Shown here one piece after another: positions 1-8,866 of a stretch of DNA of 21,912 bases. Where the stretch lies: the NCBI GenBank assembly GCA_964017145.1, contig CAXHKQ010000186.1, positions 1 through 21,912 of the forward strand, read 5' to 3'. Numbering within the stretch: the first letter of the stretch is position 1; each line of letters opens with the position of its first letter. The notes under the pieces are model-generated. The model searched no databases, was not told the origin of the DNA, and saw only the letters and a program-made list of their open reading frames with translations. Position numbers and translations under genes: made by a program. This DNA comes from Agrocybe praecox (Eukaryota; Basidiomycota; Agaricomycetes; Agaricales; Agrocybaceae).

Positions 1-46
1 TGGCGTGCGAATCTCGGAGTACAAATGGTGTGTCTCTGGATGCGAA
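1..46 (-). CDS. IR gene exon 4, partial (runs off the left edge)
   Basis: A 61-bp intron (107-47, GTATGG...GGTTCTAG) joins exon 3 in phase to TT CGC ATC CAG AGA..., which remains open to the window edge. The polypyrimidine tract is weak and only 15 codons are visible, so the junction is the least certain of the four. Confidence 0.4.
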
Positions 47-3000
47 CTAGAACCAAATAGATCGATGATTGTGCACAACATGAAGATAAATCAATGCCGC
101 TCCATACAGCCATCATCATGTATTCTCCGGTATTGCATGCTTCCGTTGTTCTCGTGGCGTTCGGCAGTAACTTTCACATAGTTTTTGTTAAAGTTATTGC
201 TGATTACACCAACGTGTATTTCACTTCCATCTAAAGTGTGTTTGAATCGCCTGCAAACAAAAAAAGTTATTCGGTTTACAATTTGAAAATACCAACTATA
301 CCAACGGATTATCCATATCCTTGACATCCAGAAGGTAATTCTGATCGACAATCGGGATCCAAGAGTGTGACAAAACATCTTCGGCTGTTCTGAACACCGG
401 TTCCAACAAATCGGGCACATACATGGCGAATAGTAATCCGGTGAGAAAACAGCCATAAATGATACCCCAGCAACTGGTGAACATTTCGAGCGATTTGGCG
501 ATGCGATTTGGGGCGCGTTTCATGTAGGTGCCACTCAATCGGGCTTGAGTATCCCAGAACATGTCTTCCAAACGTCGATACCACGGGCCAGCCGCCCGAT
601 ATGTCGCTAGAAAACGTACCAACCTGCGGGCGGTGTCGAAAATATCGATAAATCGATGACATATCTGAACAATTCAGTTTTCTTTCATTTGATTAAGCAT
701 GTTGTTGTAAGACACCCCAGTAAAGAGTAATAGTCTTAGAGCCAATCACGAGTTTCTGATCTATTGTATGGAGCGAGAAATCGAATATTGTTCCCTATCC
801 ACAAAATCGGGTTTCCTTGTTTGGTTGAGAGGACATAACTTTGCACTGGAGTGACTTAGCACAACATAGCATGAAATTTTCACGATTAATTGACAACAGC
901 CCCAAAAAGGGAGAGCTCTCACCTAACTTTTCTGATAGTCTTCAGAAAATCTAAGAACGAATATGGACATAATTTTATTTGTCATGGATTGATTTCCGAC
1001 TTAGAGAATTTTCAATTTTGGAAATGACCAAATCGATGTTTTGTGTACGTTTATAGTTATATCTCGATTTATAGCATACATGCAGGGGTAAACTGTATCA
1101 TCAAAATATTGCCAGATGAATGGTCAACATGTTATGCCTAATGAATATTCTTCTAAATATAGTAGTTGAGGCACAAATAGATGAAGAAACATGAACATTT
1201 TTTAAAATGATTTTTTTCACTCGAAAAAAAACACTAAAAAATGCTGAAAATTAGGAATCTTTGAAAAAAATATACTTTTTTTTTCCTAATTCTAGTTGAC
1301 TATATGTTCTTTCAGATATGCTCTAGTTGATAGAAAACTGTTGAGGATTGACAAACTTATTAGCTTCCAAACTTTAGTATGGAAAAAGGAAAAAGAGAAA
1401 AATAAACTCACTTTCACCAGTGATTGCACCCGGGAAATCTCGTTCGTGGGGCAAGCCACTAACCAACTTATTAGCTTCCAAATTTCATATATTTTTCGAA
1501 TAATTGACACTTTTGGAAATAAAAGTGAGATTATTTTCCACTGTTTTCATTTTTTTCTTTCATTTTTTAAGATATTGCCAAAACATACCTATGTTTGAAA
1601 GCTAATAAGTTTGTCATTTCGCAAAAGAAGAATATCATATCATATAGATCATATTGTCGAATAGGAATTAATAAAAAAAAAAAAAATTCAAGTATTTCTA
1701 ATTTTTAGCATTTTTCTAATGTTTTTTTTTCGGGAAAAAATGGGACCGTGTACTAAGCTCTAATGGAATAATGTCAATCGGAATAATGTCAATAGGGATA
1801 ATGTCAATCGGAATAATGTCAATCAGACTCAATGGGATTCTAACTAGATTTTGTCGTAAAACTCCACCCGAGTAAAATAGTGGTTTTTAACGTAATACTC
1901 CGGTTTCAGACTCAAAGGGATTCTAACTAGATTTTGTCGTAAAACTCCTCCCGAGTAAAATAGTGGTTTTTAACGTAATACTCCGGTTTCAGACTCAAAG
2001 GGATTCTAACTAGATTTTGTCGTAAAACTCCACCCGAGTAAAATAGTGGCTTTCAACGAAAAACTCCGGTGTCAGACTCAAAGGGATTATAACTAGATTT
2101 TGTCGTAAAACTTCACTCAGTATACGCGATGGAAATTGCATTCGCTTGTATTCGCTTTTATTCTGATTTACATCATTCCAATTGACATTATTCCTAGTTG
2201 CTCCAAACCAGCAGTTTAAGTCAGTCAGATTGACATTAGTTTATTTGAGTTATGTTTTTTCACCGTGTTGACATTAGTTTAATCGCCCGGCACCGTAAAA
2301 ATCATACTAAAAATTATATTTTCATATTTCTTCAGTCATTTGTGCCTCAAGTACTATATAAAGAAGAATATTCATTAGGCATAACATGTTGACCATTCAT
2401 CTGGCAGTATTTGTAAATACGTTTTACCCCTGCATGTATGCTATAAATCGAGATATAACAATAAACGTACACAAAACACCGATTTGGTCATTTCCAAAAT
2501 TCAAAATTCTTTAAGTCGGAAATCTATCCATGAAAAAATAATCATGTCCATATTCGTTCTTAGATTTCTGAAGACTATCAGAAAAGTTACGTGAGATCTC
2601 TCACTTTTGATTTTTTCCTGACATGTTGTCTAGTGTGATTTAAACAAATTATAAAATGGCTCGTATGTTTTATTAGTACGATAATAGCTCTAAATACAAA
2701 CGGAGAGGTCATTATCAGAGCGTGCTAAGTTTTTCTTGTATGATAGAATAATTTTTTTGCAACTAAACTGAATCATTGGCTTTTTTTAATTATTATAAAT
2801 AGACGTACAAAACGTGAAAAACAAATATGTCAGTACATGGCTTGAACTTTAAATTTCGGGTCGTATCGAGGATATCGATTTTTTTCGAATATATCGATAA
2901 ATCACGATTCTATTTTCATACCAACCACATCAACAACGACATGCAGTTATGACACACAAAGATGACGAAGGCTCTGCGACTTCTTGTCCGCTGTTTGCCT

Positions 3001-3830
3001 GTTGCCAGCTGATGCCAGTTGGGCGCGTTCAACTCGAATCTACGCTCCGACCATACGGGGAAGCTCGGAGCGGTTCGATCGATCGAAAAGTCGGCCCGAA
3101 TTACGCTCTGAGGCCAGCGGTTGCGAAGCAGCCATCTTTGTGTCCCATCGAGCACATAGAATTGCGTATGGCAATCGAGCAGCTGTTCGAGTAGATTGAC
3201 TACTCCATGTCCACCTCTGAGTTGCGGTGAGAGCGGAGTTTCGGCTTGAACACTGAAATCCAATCGAAGATTCTCAAGCCTGCCAGCATTATCTCTGAGT
3301 TCCAATATTCGATTCACGAATGTGTTTTTAAACCGGGAAGAGTTGAAACTGAGACGGGTCCAAATGTCGTCGTATGCTCCTCGATTCCAGCTCAACAAAT
3401 CCCAGGATACACTTTGCACAGCATATTCGTCGTTGTGTTTGAGGGCAGCCAGGGCGACGTTTGGCGGAAATATTCTGCGGAGTTCTTCGGTGAAGGCCAA
3501 TCGTTCGGGCATGAGAATCAGATGCGAATATGCATAACTATCGACAACATTCTCGGTAAGGAATGTCTGGTGTGCTGCCGGTGACGTGGAAACGAGCCAT
3601 AGGAAGAGGATCTCCGATACCGTTGTGTCGACGGTGAAGGATGACGCGTTGACAGTCGATTCGGATGGCAGACGGTGGACGTCGATGAGTTGATTTGCGA
3701 TGGGAATGTTGTGACTAGCGAATATGGACGGTTGTAATATGGAGAGATATTCCACATCTTCATATAGGAAGATTAATGTTCTGGGCTGTACGGATATGAG
3801 GAATCTGAAAATAAATTCACCAATGTTCAT
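1..3830 (-). CDS. Divergent ionotropic receptor (IR) family gene, 5' part, four exons, C-terminus outside window
   Basis: Exons on the minus strand: 3830 (or 3804)-2926, 623-306, 250-108 and 46-1, all joining in frame (about 470 residues). IRs are ligand-gated cation channels of the chemosensory cell membrane, derived from ionotropic glutamate receptors. Seen here: a long extracellular N-terminal region; an S1-like stretch around residues 183-260; a first membrane helix (about 287-308) that runs across the exon 1/2 junction; a pore-linker region; a second helix (about 353-371, CWGIIYGCFLTGLLFAMYV); then an S2-like start containing PVFRTAEDVL. The order S1-TM1-linker-TM2-S2 and the R..KSLEMF..CWG pattern before TM2 are what suggest the IR family. 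The third helix must lie left of position 1. No signal peptide is visible, so an upstream exon is likely. No ligand-binding residues could be assigned. Family assignment is from pattern recognition, not a search. Confidence 0.6.
108..250 (-). CDS. IR gene exon 3 (S2 region)
   Basis: The acceptor TTTTTTTGTTTGCAG ends at 251. The 55-bp intron before it (251-305) is typical in size for a fly or mosquito. Only the phase dictated by exon 2 stays open; the other two frames hit stops within 10 codons. The translation begins (P)RFKHTLDGSEIHVGV. It ends one base into a codon at 108, before donor GTATGG at 107; reading past this donor would give a TGA at about 92. Confidence 0.5.
306..623 (-). CDS. IR gene exon 2 (TM1 end, pore linker, TM2, start of S2)
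   Basis: The acceptor CCGCCCGCAG ends at 624, and the exon starts G TTG GTA CGT, completing the split tryptophan codon of exon 1. The frame contains the TM2 helix (WGIIYGCFLTGLLFAMYV) and PDLLEPVFRTAEDVL, like the start of an IR S2 domain. It ends CC before donor GTTGGTATAG (305-296), so exon 3 supplies the last base of a proline codon. A second open frame over the same bases lacks any hydrophobic helix and is treated as a shadow. Confidence 0.62.
1765..1824. repeat. 15-bp tandem repeat, four copies
   Basis: The unit GGAATAATGTCAATC is repeated four times, with single changes in copies 2 and 3. It directly abuts the 83-bp array. Confidence 0.9.
1826..2115. repeat. 83-bp tandem repeat, about 3.5 copies
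   Basis: Copies start at 1826, 1909, 1992 and 2075 with exactly 83-bp spacing. Each begins GACTCAAAGGGATT and contains CCCGAGTAAAATAGTGG. The last copy decays after about 40 bp. A related fragment lies at 20340-20384. Confidence 0.9.
2926..3830 (-). CDS. IR gene exon 1 in this window (N-terminal domain, S1, first half of TM1)
   Basis: The exon is open for 301 codons from an ATG at 3830 and ends within a tryptophan codon (TG|G) before a GTTGGT donor at 2925. The first residues are not a signal peptide. The sequence TTTATTTTCAG ends at 3805 and looks like a splice acceptor, so the true exon may begin at 3804 with a leading exon upstream; any such exon would lie in or beyond the repeat-rich stretch 3885-5796. 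Codon content is more GC-rich than the flanks. The segment with residues 287-302 (AFVIFVCHNCMSLLMW) is hydrophobic and is completed by LVRFL from exon 2. Confidence 0.6.
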
Positions 3831-3884
3831 TGTTGAAGATATTCCAGTCTACTGATGTTGGGATTTTCTAATCATATAGGGTAG

Positions 3885-4495
3885 TTTCACCTGTTTTGAA
3901 CATAGCCCGGTTGTGAACACCATCCGTAACTTTTGAAATAAAGCATTTAAATCCAATCTGTAAAAGAACGATTGTGCGTGATGTTGATACATTGGATTAT
4001 ATTTCTAACGCATTAGCGAAAATCACACGTGTTAAAATCAACATTGATTTAAAATATATTTGTTTGTTTTTTTTCAAATGCGATAAAATGAATTGTATAA
4101 CTACAAAATAGTGAGTATGCTAAATGTTTGTGAAGGAAATGTAATATATTTATCAAGTTTTATGTGCATTAGCCATCCGTCACCCGATTTCCAGTATAGC
4201 GATGTTTCTATAATTTTCAAGGAGTTGGCAATGTCAATTAAAACGAATAAAATATGTAGTTTTGGGGGTGTCCACAACCGGTTACATTTTTTTCGTTTTT
4301 GTAAAGAATCATGTTTTATTCAATGTTGGATAACTCTTTTGTTATTAATTAAATTGAATGTATTTTCTCACCAGTAGTTGGTTATGTTTCTTGGTGTTAT
4401 ATTAATATACCCATGTTCTCATAAATAGTATCTTGAACGAAAGTTATGGCTAAAAAAAACAAACTGTGTCCACAACGGATTAACTTCACCATCTG
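3885..4495. repeat. AT-rich stretch with MITE-like motifs, no gene
   Basis: No supported gene. A motif resembling CCGGTTGTGNACACC appears forward near 3910-3924 and inverted near 4267-4282 and 4467-4480, with a further forward copy near 6533-6552 (ACCGGTTGTGGCCAACACCC). The outer pair in inverted orientation suggests termini of a decayed MITE of about 600 bp. A 94-codon open frame at 4093-4377 has no protein-like features. Confidence 0.35.
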
Positions 4496-4574
4496 AATAC
4501 TACTCGTAATTTGATTTATCAGTTCAATCAAAAACGTATCAATGCAATCGTTAAAATGAAAATACAATTCAATA

Positions 4575-5796
4575 CACCCTGCGTCACTACTGGTGTTACA
4601 TACTTTTCATAGGCTGTATTTTCCAAACCCTCATAGATAGCTGAGTGAAAATTTGACAGAGCCTCGAGCATTTTGTGTCTCGTAAGAATCCAGAAGCGTT
4701 TTTTATTATGTCGAATAGAAGCCTAGTATTTCATGATTGACTACAAACGTGTTCGGATAATAAATTTGCACTGCGATGGAAAATCGCAGTCGGATATTGT
4801 AAGGCAGAGTTGGAATTTGCTGGAATAAAGGGCAAAAAGCTGTTACAAAGGGGCCAGAATGGACCGAAAAATAAAGAGTAAAATCCAAAGAAATGAACGG
4901 CAGATTGCACTAAAAATAGCAGAAGGGCTCTGAATTTTGGATGCCAGAGTTCGTCGAATACTCAAAATGAAGCTTGAATTGTAGCCGAATAAAATCCATA
5001 AAGTTCAAGTCCTCGCGGTAAAGCAGAAGACGCAGAGACTACAAAAAGTGAAAGAGTTGCTTCGTTCGACCGTCAGTGATGCGTTTCTAAGTTTAATCAT
5101 CTTGCACGAACAACTTTGGAAGGTCGTGATAGAAAAACAAAATGATCGAATTTCGTTAGAATGAAGATCCTACGATAATATGAGCTTGAGAAGGGCCGCC
5201 ACATCTACGAAGCATGTCTCTGTGAGGGTATGGACCTCCGTGTCGGCAGAAAAAAACGCACAATTGGTGTTTTTGGATCCTGGGGCAAAGGCTAATGACA
5301 CAAAGTGCCGATATTAAGCGTTATAGGATGTATTCAAGGCATTGACACAAAATAGGTTAAAGTCCGTACCGATTACGTTCATGTGAGACTCTACGCCGTC
5401 ACATATAACTAATTTCAATAAAGATTGGATGAATCGAGTCGTTTCAAATCTCGTTCCGCTCACACATTTCTCCGCATGTAGAAGCGATGGATTTTTCCAT
5501 TTTGGATATGTTGGAGATACCAGTCAACGCCTGGAAACACGAAAGTGAGGACCCTTTTTAAGCAGCCCTTCAGCGTGAATAGTCCAAGTTTCTGCAATAT
5601 TGAAAACGGTCAACGAGCAACTCGATTTCTATCATACTAGGTAGCATAACTAAGGTCAAGGGCAGGCAAATCGAAAAGTGTTGATGTATCTTTCAACCAT
5701 AGACATTCTTTGTTATTTTGTATAAATTTCTAATAATATAATAACTGTTGATAATACGGCCATTCCACCATGTAACACCAGTAGTGACGCAGGGTG
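4575..5796 (+). mobile_element. Degenerate maT/ITmD37E-like Tc1/mariner transposon, both ends intact
   Basis: Perfect 26-bp terminal inverted repeats (4575-4600 and 5771-5796, starting CACCCTGCGTCA) are flanked by TA at 4573-4574 and 5797-5798, the Tc1/mariner target duplication. Length is 1222 bp, near the family's usual 1.2-1.3 kb. The interior reads as a broken transposase on the plus strand. The intact TIRs next to a decayed interior imply an old copy whose ends are nonetheless well preserved. Confidence 0.88.
4859..5684 (+). pseudogene. Broken maT/ITmD37E-like transposase
   Basis: The reading starts with an ATG at 4859 (MDRKIKSKIQRNERQIALK) and meets a TGA at 4931. Fragments then continue in changing frames: ARVRRILKMKLEL followed by a basic stretch, then TSKHVSVRVW (compare the family's SVMVWAG), LVFLDPGAKAN, a DSTPSH block holding the second catalytic Asp, AMDFSILDMLE (compare MDFSIWS.LE near the third acidic residue), and a C-terminus near GRQIEKC with a stop at 5684. 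The enzyme would cut and paste the element through a DDE/D catalytic triad. Several stops and frameshifts make it non-functional. Subfamily (DD37E versus DD37D) cannot be settled by eye. Confidence 0.75.
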
Positions 5797-6560
5797 TATA
5801 TAGCGTTATGAAACAATGGAAGAATGTCATGCCAACATAATATATAGACAATTTCCGGCCAATAATTTGCAAAATACTTGATACTTCATACATTAGTCTC
5901 AACCTCGAATATATATATTTAATTTTTCATTCCTATCAAAATCAAAATTTTAGTTTCAAATTTAGACTGAACTGACTGACTGATAGACTGAACATATCAA
6001 GATAATTTATGTTGAGACACTTTGAAGCAATTTTATTCGACTCACTTTGAATGGCTGATCTGATAGCAAAACGATATACAGATGGCCGATAACATTTTGT
6101 AGAGTTCGATCGGACACTTTTCGTAAGAGAACTGTTGAGGTCGATTTTTTTTAAATTATCCAATTTTCCATTTAGTTTATGTATCAACTTCGTTGTTGCT
6201 GTAGACTAGTTCATTTTTGAAACTGAACCAAAATTACCAGTTTTGTTTTAAAAAAAATTCACCACAAATTTAACTAGACATACATTTCGTTGATGATTTC
6301 CAGCATTTTTCTCAATGTTTCTCAAAAACCTACAATAATCTCTTTGAAAGCATTGCCGTCTGTTTTTCCAGATTTACTTTTTTTGAACTCATATCCGGTT
6401 CGCACCAACCAAACTAATCCGTCTGAAAGATCAGCACTTCGGCCACACACATTACCACCTCTAACGCGCCTCCAACGTAATGTATTGTAATGTAATGCAG
6501 TGTAGGGGAGATGGGCTAGTTGTCTAGTCAGTGACCGGTTGTGGCCAACACCCATACCTT
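5797..6560. other. Non-coding AT-rich spacer with an old dispersed repeat
   Basis: No gene is supported. Positions about 6100-6175 contain GATCGGACACTTTTCGTA and ATTATCCAATTTTCC, diverged relatives of the repeats at 6982-7100 and 7620-7741. Positions 6479-6503 are a simple TGTAATG-rich run. Confidence 0.4.
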
Positions 6561-6587
6561 TTGACAGAGAGCAGATGCAGCAGATCT

Positions 6588-6803
6588 TTTTTTTTTGTTT
6601 AAATGTAGCAATTTATTTACAGTATAAGTACATCTCAGCTACATGAGGGACAATAGGGTCAAATATCACCGTGGACCCGAATGACGAGTACTCTAGGCGA
6701 CGAGTGTGTAACATGTAATGGTGTGTAGTGTTGTGTGTTCTGTGTTTGTGTTTGATTTTACCAGTGTGAACAGTATCTGTGTAATGTGTTGGGGAAACGA
6801 GAT
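6588..6803 (-). mobile_element. Short poly(A)-tailed retrocopy with 10-bp target duplication
   Basis: Read on the minus strand, about 216 bp ends in AATAAA (plus-strand TTTATT at 6612-6617), then some 15 bases, then an A10 tract (6596-6587). It is flanked by the direct repeat CAGCAGATCT at 6578-6587 and 6804-6813. This is the signature of LINE-mediated target-primed insertion: either a 5'-truncated LINE tail or a processed transcript fragment. The plus strand is GT-rich around 6715-6760. Parent transcript not recognised; the 91-codon minus frame extends beyond the insertion and is not taken as a gene. Confidence 0.6.
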
Positions 6804-6981
6804 CAGCAGATCTAATACCTAATGATGGTCGTTTGTGCGTTATGTCAGCACGATGATTTAGTACCGAACTTGGAAAGCAACTATACAATTAAGCTACTAC
6901 ATCTGATACCCTCTATTATGCTTGAAAATCAACATTGAGCTAATTTTTGTTGTGTGTTCAAATTCGATAAATCGGAGTAAA

Positions 6982-7100
6982 GTAGAGTAGATGCCTCTGC
7001 AATCTGACACTTTTCGTAGAACACTCGTTGGGGTGGTATTTCCAACCGATTTCCGAAATCTATAAACATTTTAGTTATCCAATTTCCTTCCACACCTTTT
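6982..7100 (+). repeat. Dispersed repeat, copy A
   Basis: About 120 bp, starting GTAGAGTAGATGCCTCTGCA and ending in ATCCAATTTCCTTCCACA. It is about 70-80% similar by eye to copy B at 7620-7741. The stretch 7101-7619 between them holds no supported gene but further ATCGGACACTTTT-like words near 7200 and 7428. Confidence 0.65.
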
Positions 7101-7619
7101 TTTCAATTCAAAGTTTTGTTGTATAAATCAACGGCTCTGGGCTAGGATATAAAAACTGACGGCATGTTTTGACGTCGTTTCAAAATGTGTGCCCCTTCAA
7201 TCGGACACTTTTTTCGAGTGCCTGCGCTACACGACATTCGACATATTTTGAAAACAATAAAATTATATCGACTAGATCAAGTTTTTAGAACATAGTTTTT
7301 TGTAGGAATCAATCTTCAGAAGTTATCGATGTTTTCCGAGATGTACAAATGCATGGTCGAAATTCAGTGATAAATCTCATGATATACGAAGCATGTACGA
7401 AGAATGTATGAACAGCGCAGTGTCCGATTGCAGTACTTTGTTGGGCTGTTCAGCCAAAAGACTCAAATATTGACATCGAGCCCGATGAACGACGACAAAA
7501 TATTGCAGATGTGTCCTATTTTTGTAAGGGTTGGCCTCAATCGGTTACATTTAAATGCTCAAAAGACATGCCTGTGTTCAGTTTAATAACTTTTTCATTT
7601 TTAACGGAATAAACTGCAT

Positions 7620-7741
7620 TGGTACAGTAGATGTCCCTTAAATCGAAAATTTTTCGTTAAAACCCCGTTAAGCTGGTATTTTCCAACCGATTTTCTGAAA
7701 CTGAAAACGTTCTAGTTATCCAATTTCCATCCTCACATTTA
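7620..7741 (+). repeat. Dispersed repeat, copy B
   Basis: Direct repeat of copy A with matching order of blocks: CAGTAGATG, TTTTCGT, GGTATT(T)TCCAACCGATTT, CTAGTTATCCAATTTCC. Shortly downstream, 7774-7791 is an 18-nt perfect match to 2568-2585, the outer end of the foldback arm. Confidence 0.65.
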
Positions 7742-7947
7742 CATACATTTCTGTTAAATACGAAAAATCGTTACTGAAGACTATCAGAAAAAATAGGTGG
7801 GACCTCTGTACCGTTTATTTCATATCATTGATTTCAATCTAAAAAATCGGAATGAATTCAATCAATTTATCTAGCTAACACTTTGGAATCTATCGAATGA
7901 CTGGTTCTCGTGCGGATAAATAAATTAGTGTTCAAAGCCAATAATGC

Positions 7948-8380
7948 TGTCGAGTCTGCAACTCTGTAAAACATCGCAGAGAGGGTTGTCAAATTTGTAC
8001 CCGCCCTCAACATTATATATTTCACAAACACTCGCACCGACACACGAACCAACACATTTTCATACATGTACAAAACACATTCTCACAATTTTGCGCGCCA
8101 CATTTCCATGTATCATTTTCATCCCGAATGTTCTTATGAGTGCAACAATTATTATGCCGGTTCTAGCCTTCCTGGCGCCAATTATTTTGTGAGGCGGCCA
8201 GTTCGGTTCTAGAGGCGGAGGAACAAAGTAATAAAAATATACCTATACAGTTCTAGAGAACAGGAACAAAGAGATTTGGTGTTTCTGCTTTGTGGCTTGT
8301 GGCTGCTAGTTTGTTGCGGTTATTGAATATTAGTCTGGGAGACCTCTAGAACCGGGCGTGGATTTACGGGAATCCTAACA
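7948..8380 (+). repeat. 5' LTR
   Basis: Begins TGTCGAG and ends CCTAACA (TG...CA). It is 433 bp and matches 14369-14801 without a difference that I could find by eye. A polyadenylation-type AATAAA lies at 8230-8235. Initiation sites were not assigned. Confidence 0.96.
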
Positions 8381-8866
8381 ACGTTTTTATTATAATCCTC
8401 GGTGGAAAGGTTTAATTAACCTCGGCGCGACGAAAGTTTTACTAAATCTTCGGCGAACCGGCGCTATTGGAGCGCGAGATATTATTTGCAGCCTCATTGT
8501 TGGCAAATAAGGCGATCGTTCGCAACAGCTGGCTGGATCATATGGTCAGCGTAGGGCAGCTTGATCGAGCGTAACGGTACTAGATCAGGCACGTCAAAAC
8601 TCGGCGACTTGTTTACGAGGTGGATTCGATTCCAAGAATTCGGGTCGAGTATTATTGGCAAAGTAAATCGGCATACGTTTGCGGAAGGCGGAAAAATATT
8701 GGCGGTATCCAGGTTCCAGCACATCGGCTTATTCTAAGCTACCCACGGTAAGCACAATTCAGTTGGGGCCGCGTGCAATTTATATTGTGCGGACGCTAAT
8801 TCGGTTTCTCACCACCCCAAAACACTGGACCGAAATCGAGCGGTCACACGGAGTCAAACGTCCAGG
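8381..8866 (+). other. BEL leader between LTR and gag start
   Basis: Untranslated leader of 486 bp with repeated CTCGGCG-like words (8410-8460, 8600). A tRNA primer-binding site should start within a few bases of 8381, but no TGG-initiated match is obvious there, so none is assigned. The first in-frame gag ATG is at 8867, preceded by CGTCCAGG. Confidence 0.6.

Larger units (their letters stand above)
1741..2296. mobile_element. Nested insertion carrying two tandem arrays, inside the right foldback arm
   Basis: This block of about 556 bp interrupts the complementarity of the right arm: the left arm continues across 1195-1220 without it. Its left side carries copies of GGAATAATGTCAAT. Its right side carries the same motif inverted (ATTGACATTATTCC, 2180-2193) and two further TTGACATTA copies, so the ends are crudely inverted. 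The ends also share CCGTG/CACCG. It is a non-autonomous repeat of unrecognised family, with no coding content. Confidence 0.5.
890..2610. mobile_element. Foldback-type element with long inverted arms, interrupted by an insertion
   Basis: The left arm is about 911-1300. The right arm is about 2602-2297 plus 1740-1662. The arms are reverse complements with scattered mismatches, including a perfect 44-nt pairing of 1111-1154 with 2362-2405. A further inner inverted pair (1350-1372 with 1593-1615, one mismatch) carries TTATTAGCTT, and a direct third copy of that motif lies at 1464-1482. Without the insertion at 1741-2296 the element is about 1.16 kb and almost wholly self-complementary. No transposase is seen, so it is presumably non-autonomous. 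Outer boundaries are approximate; no clear target duplication was found at them. Confidence 0.7.
624..2925 (-). other. Intron 1 of the IR gene, enlarged by insertions
   Basis: This is a 2302-bp intron between exons 1 and 2. Near its ends are two 19-bp direct repeats with one mismatch (636-654 and 2885-2903, core ATATCGATAAATC). Collapsing them would leave a 53-bp intron, matching the 55- and 61-bp introns downstream. The octamer TACCAACC (plus strand) also occurs at both edges, at 617-624 and 2919-2926. Positions 655-890 and 2610-2884 hold no recognisable gene. Confidence 0.55.

Noticed and set aside
309..662. Alternative 117-codon minus-strand frame over IR exon 2
   Set aside because: It includes intron sequence upstream of the acceptor at 624 and has no hydrophobic helix, whereas the overlapping frame gives a TM2-like segment and correct splice phases.
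1292..1598. Short frames on both strands in the foldback centre
   Set aside because: They arise from the inverted-repeat sequence itself and have low-complexity composition; no transposase motif.
1765..2115. CRISPR-like array
   Set aside because: The units are contiguous tandem copies (15 and 83 bp) without unique spacers, in an insect-type genome.
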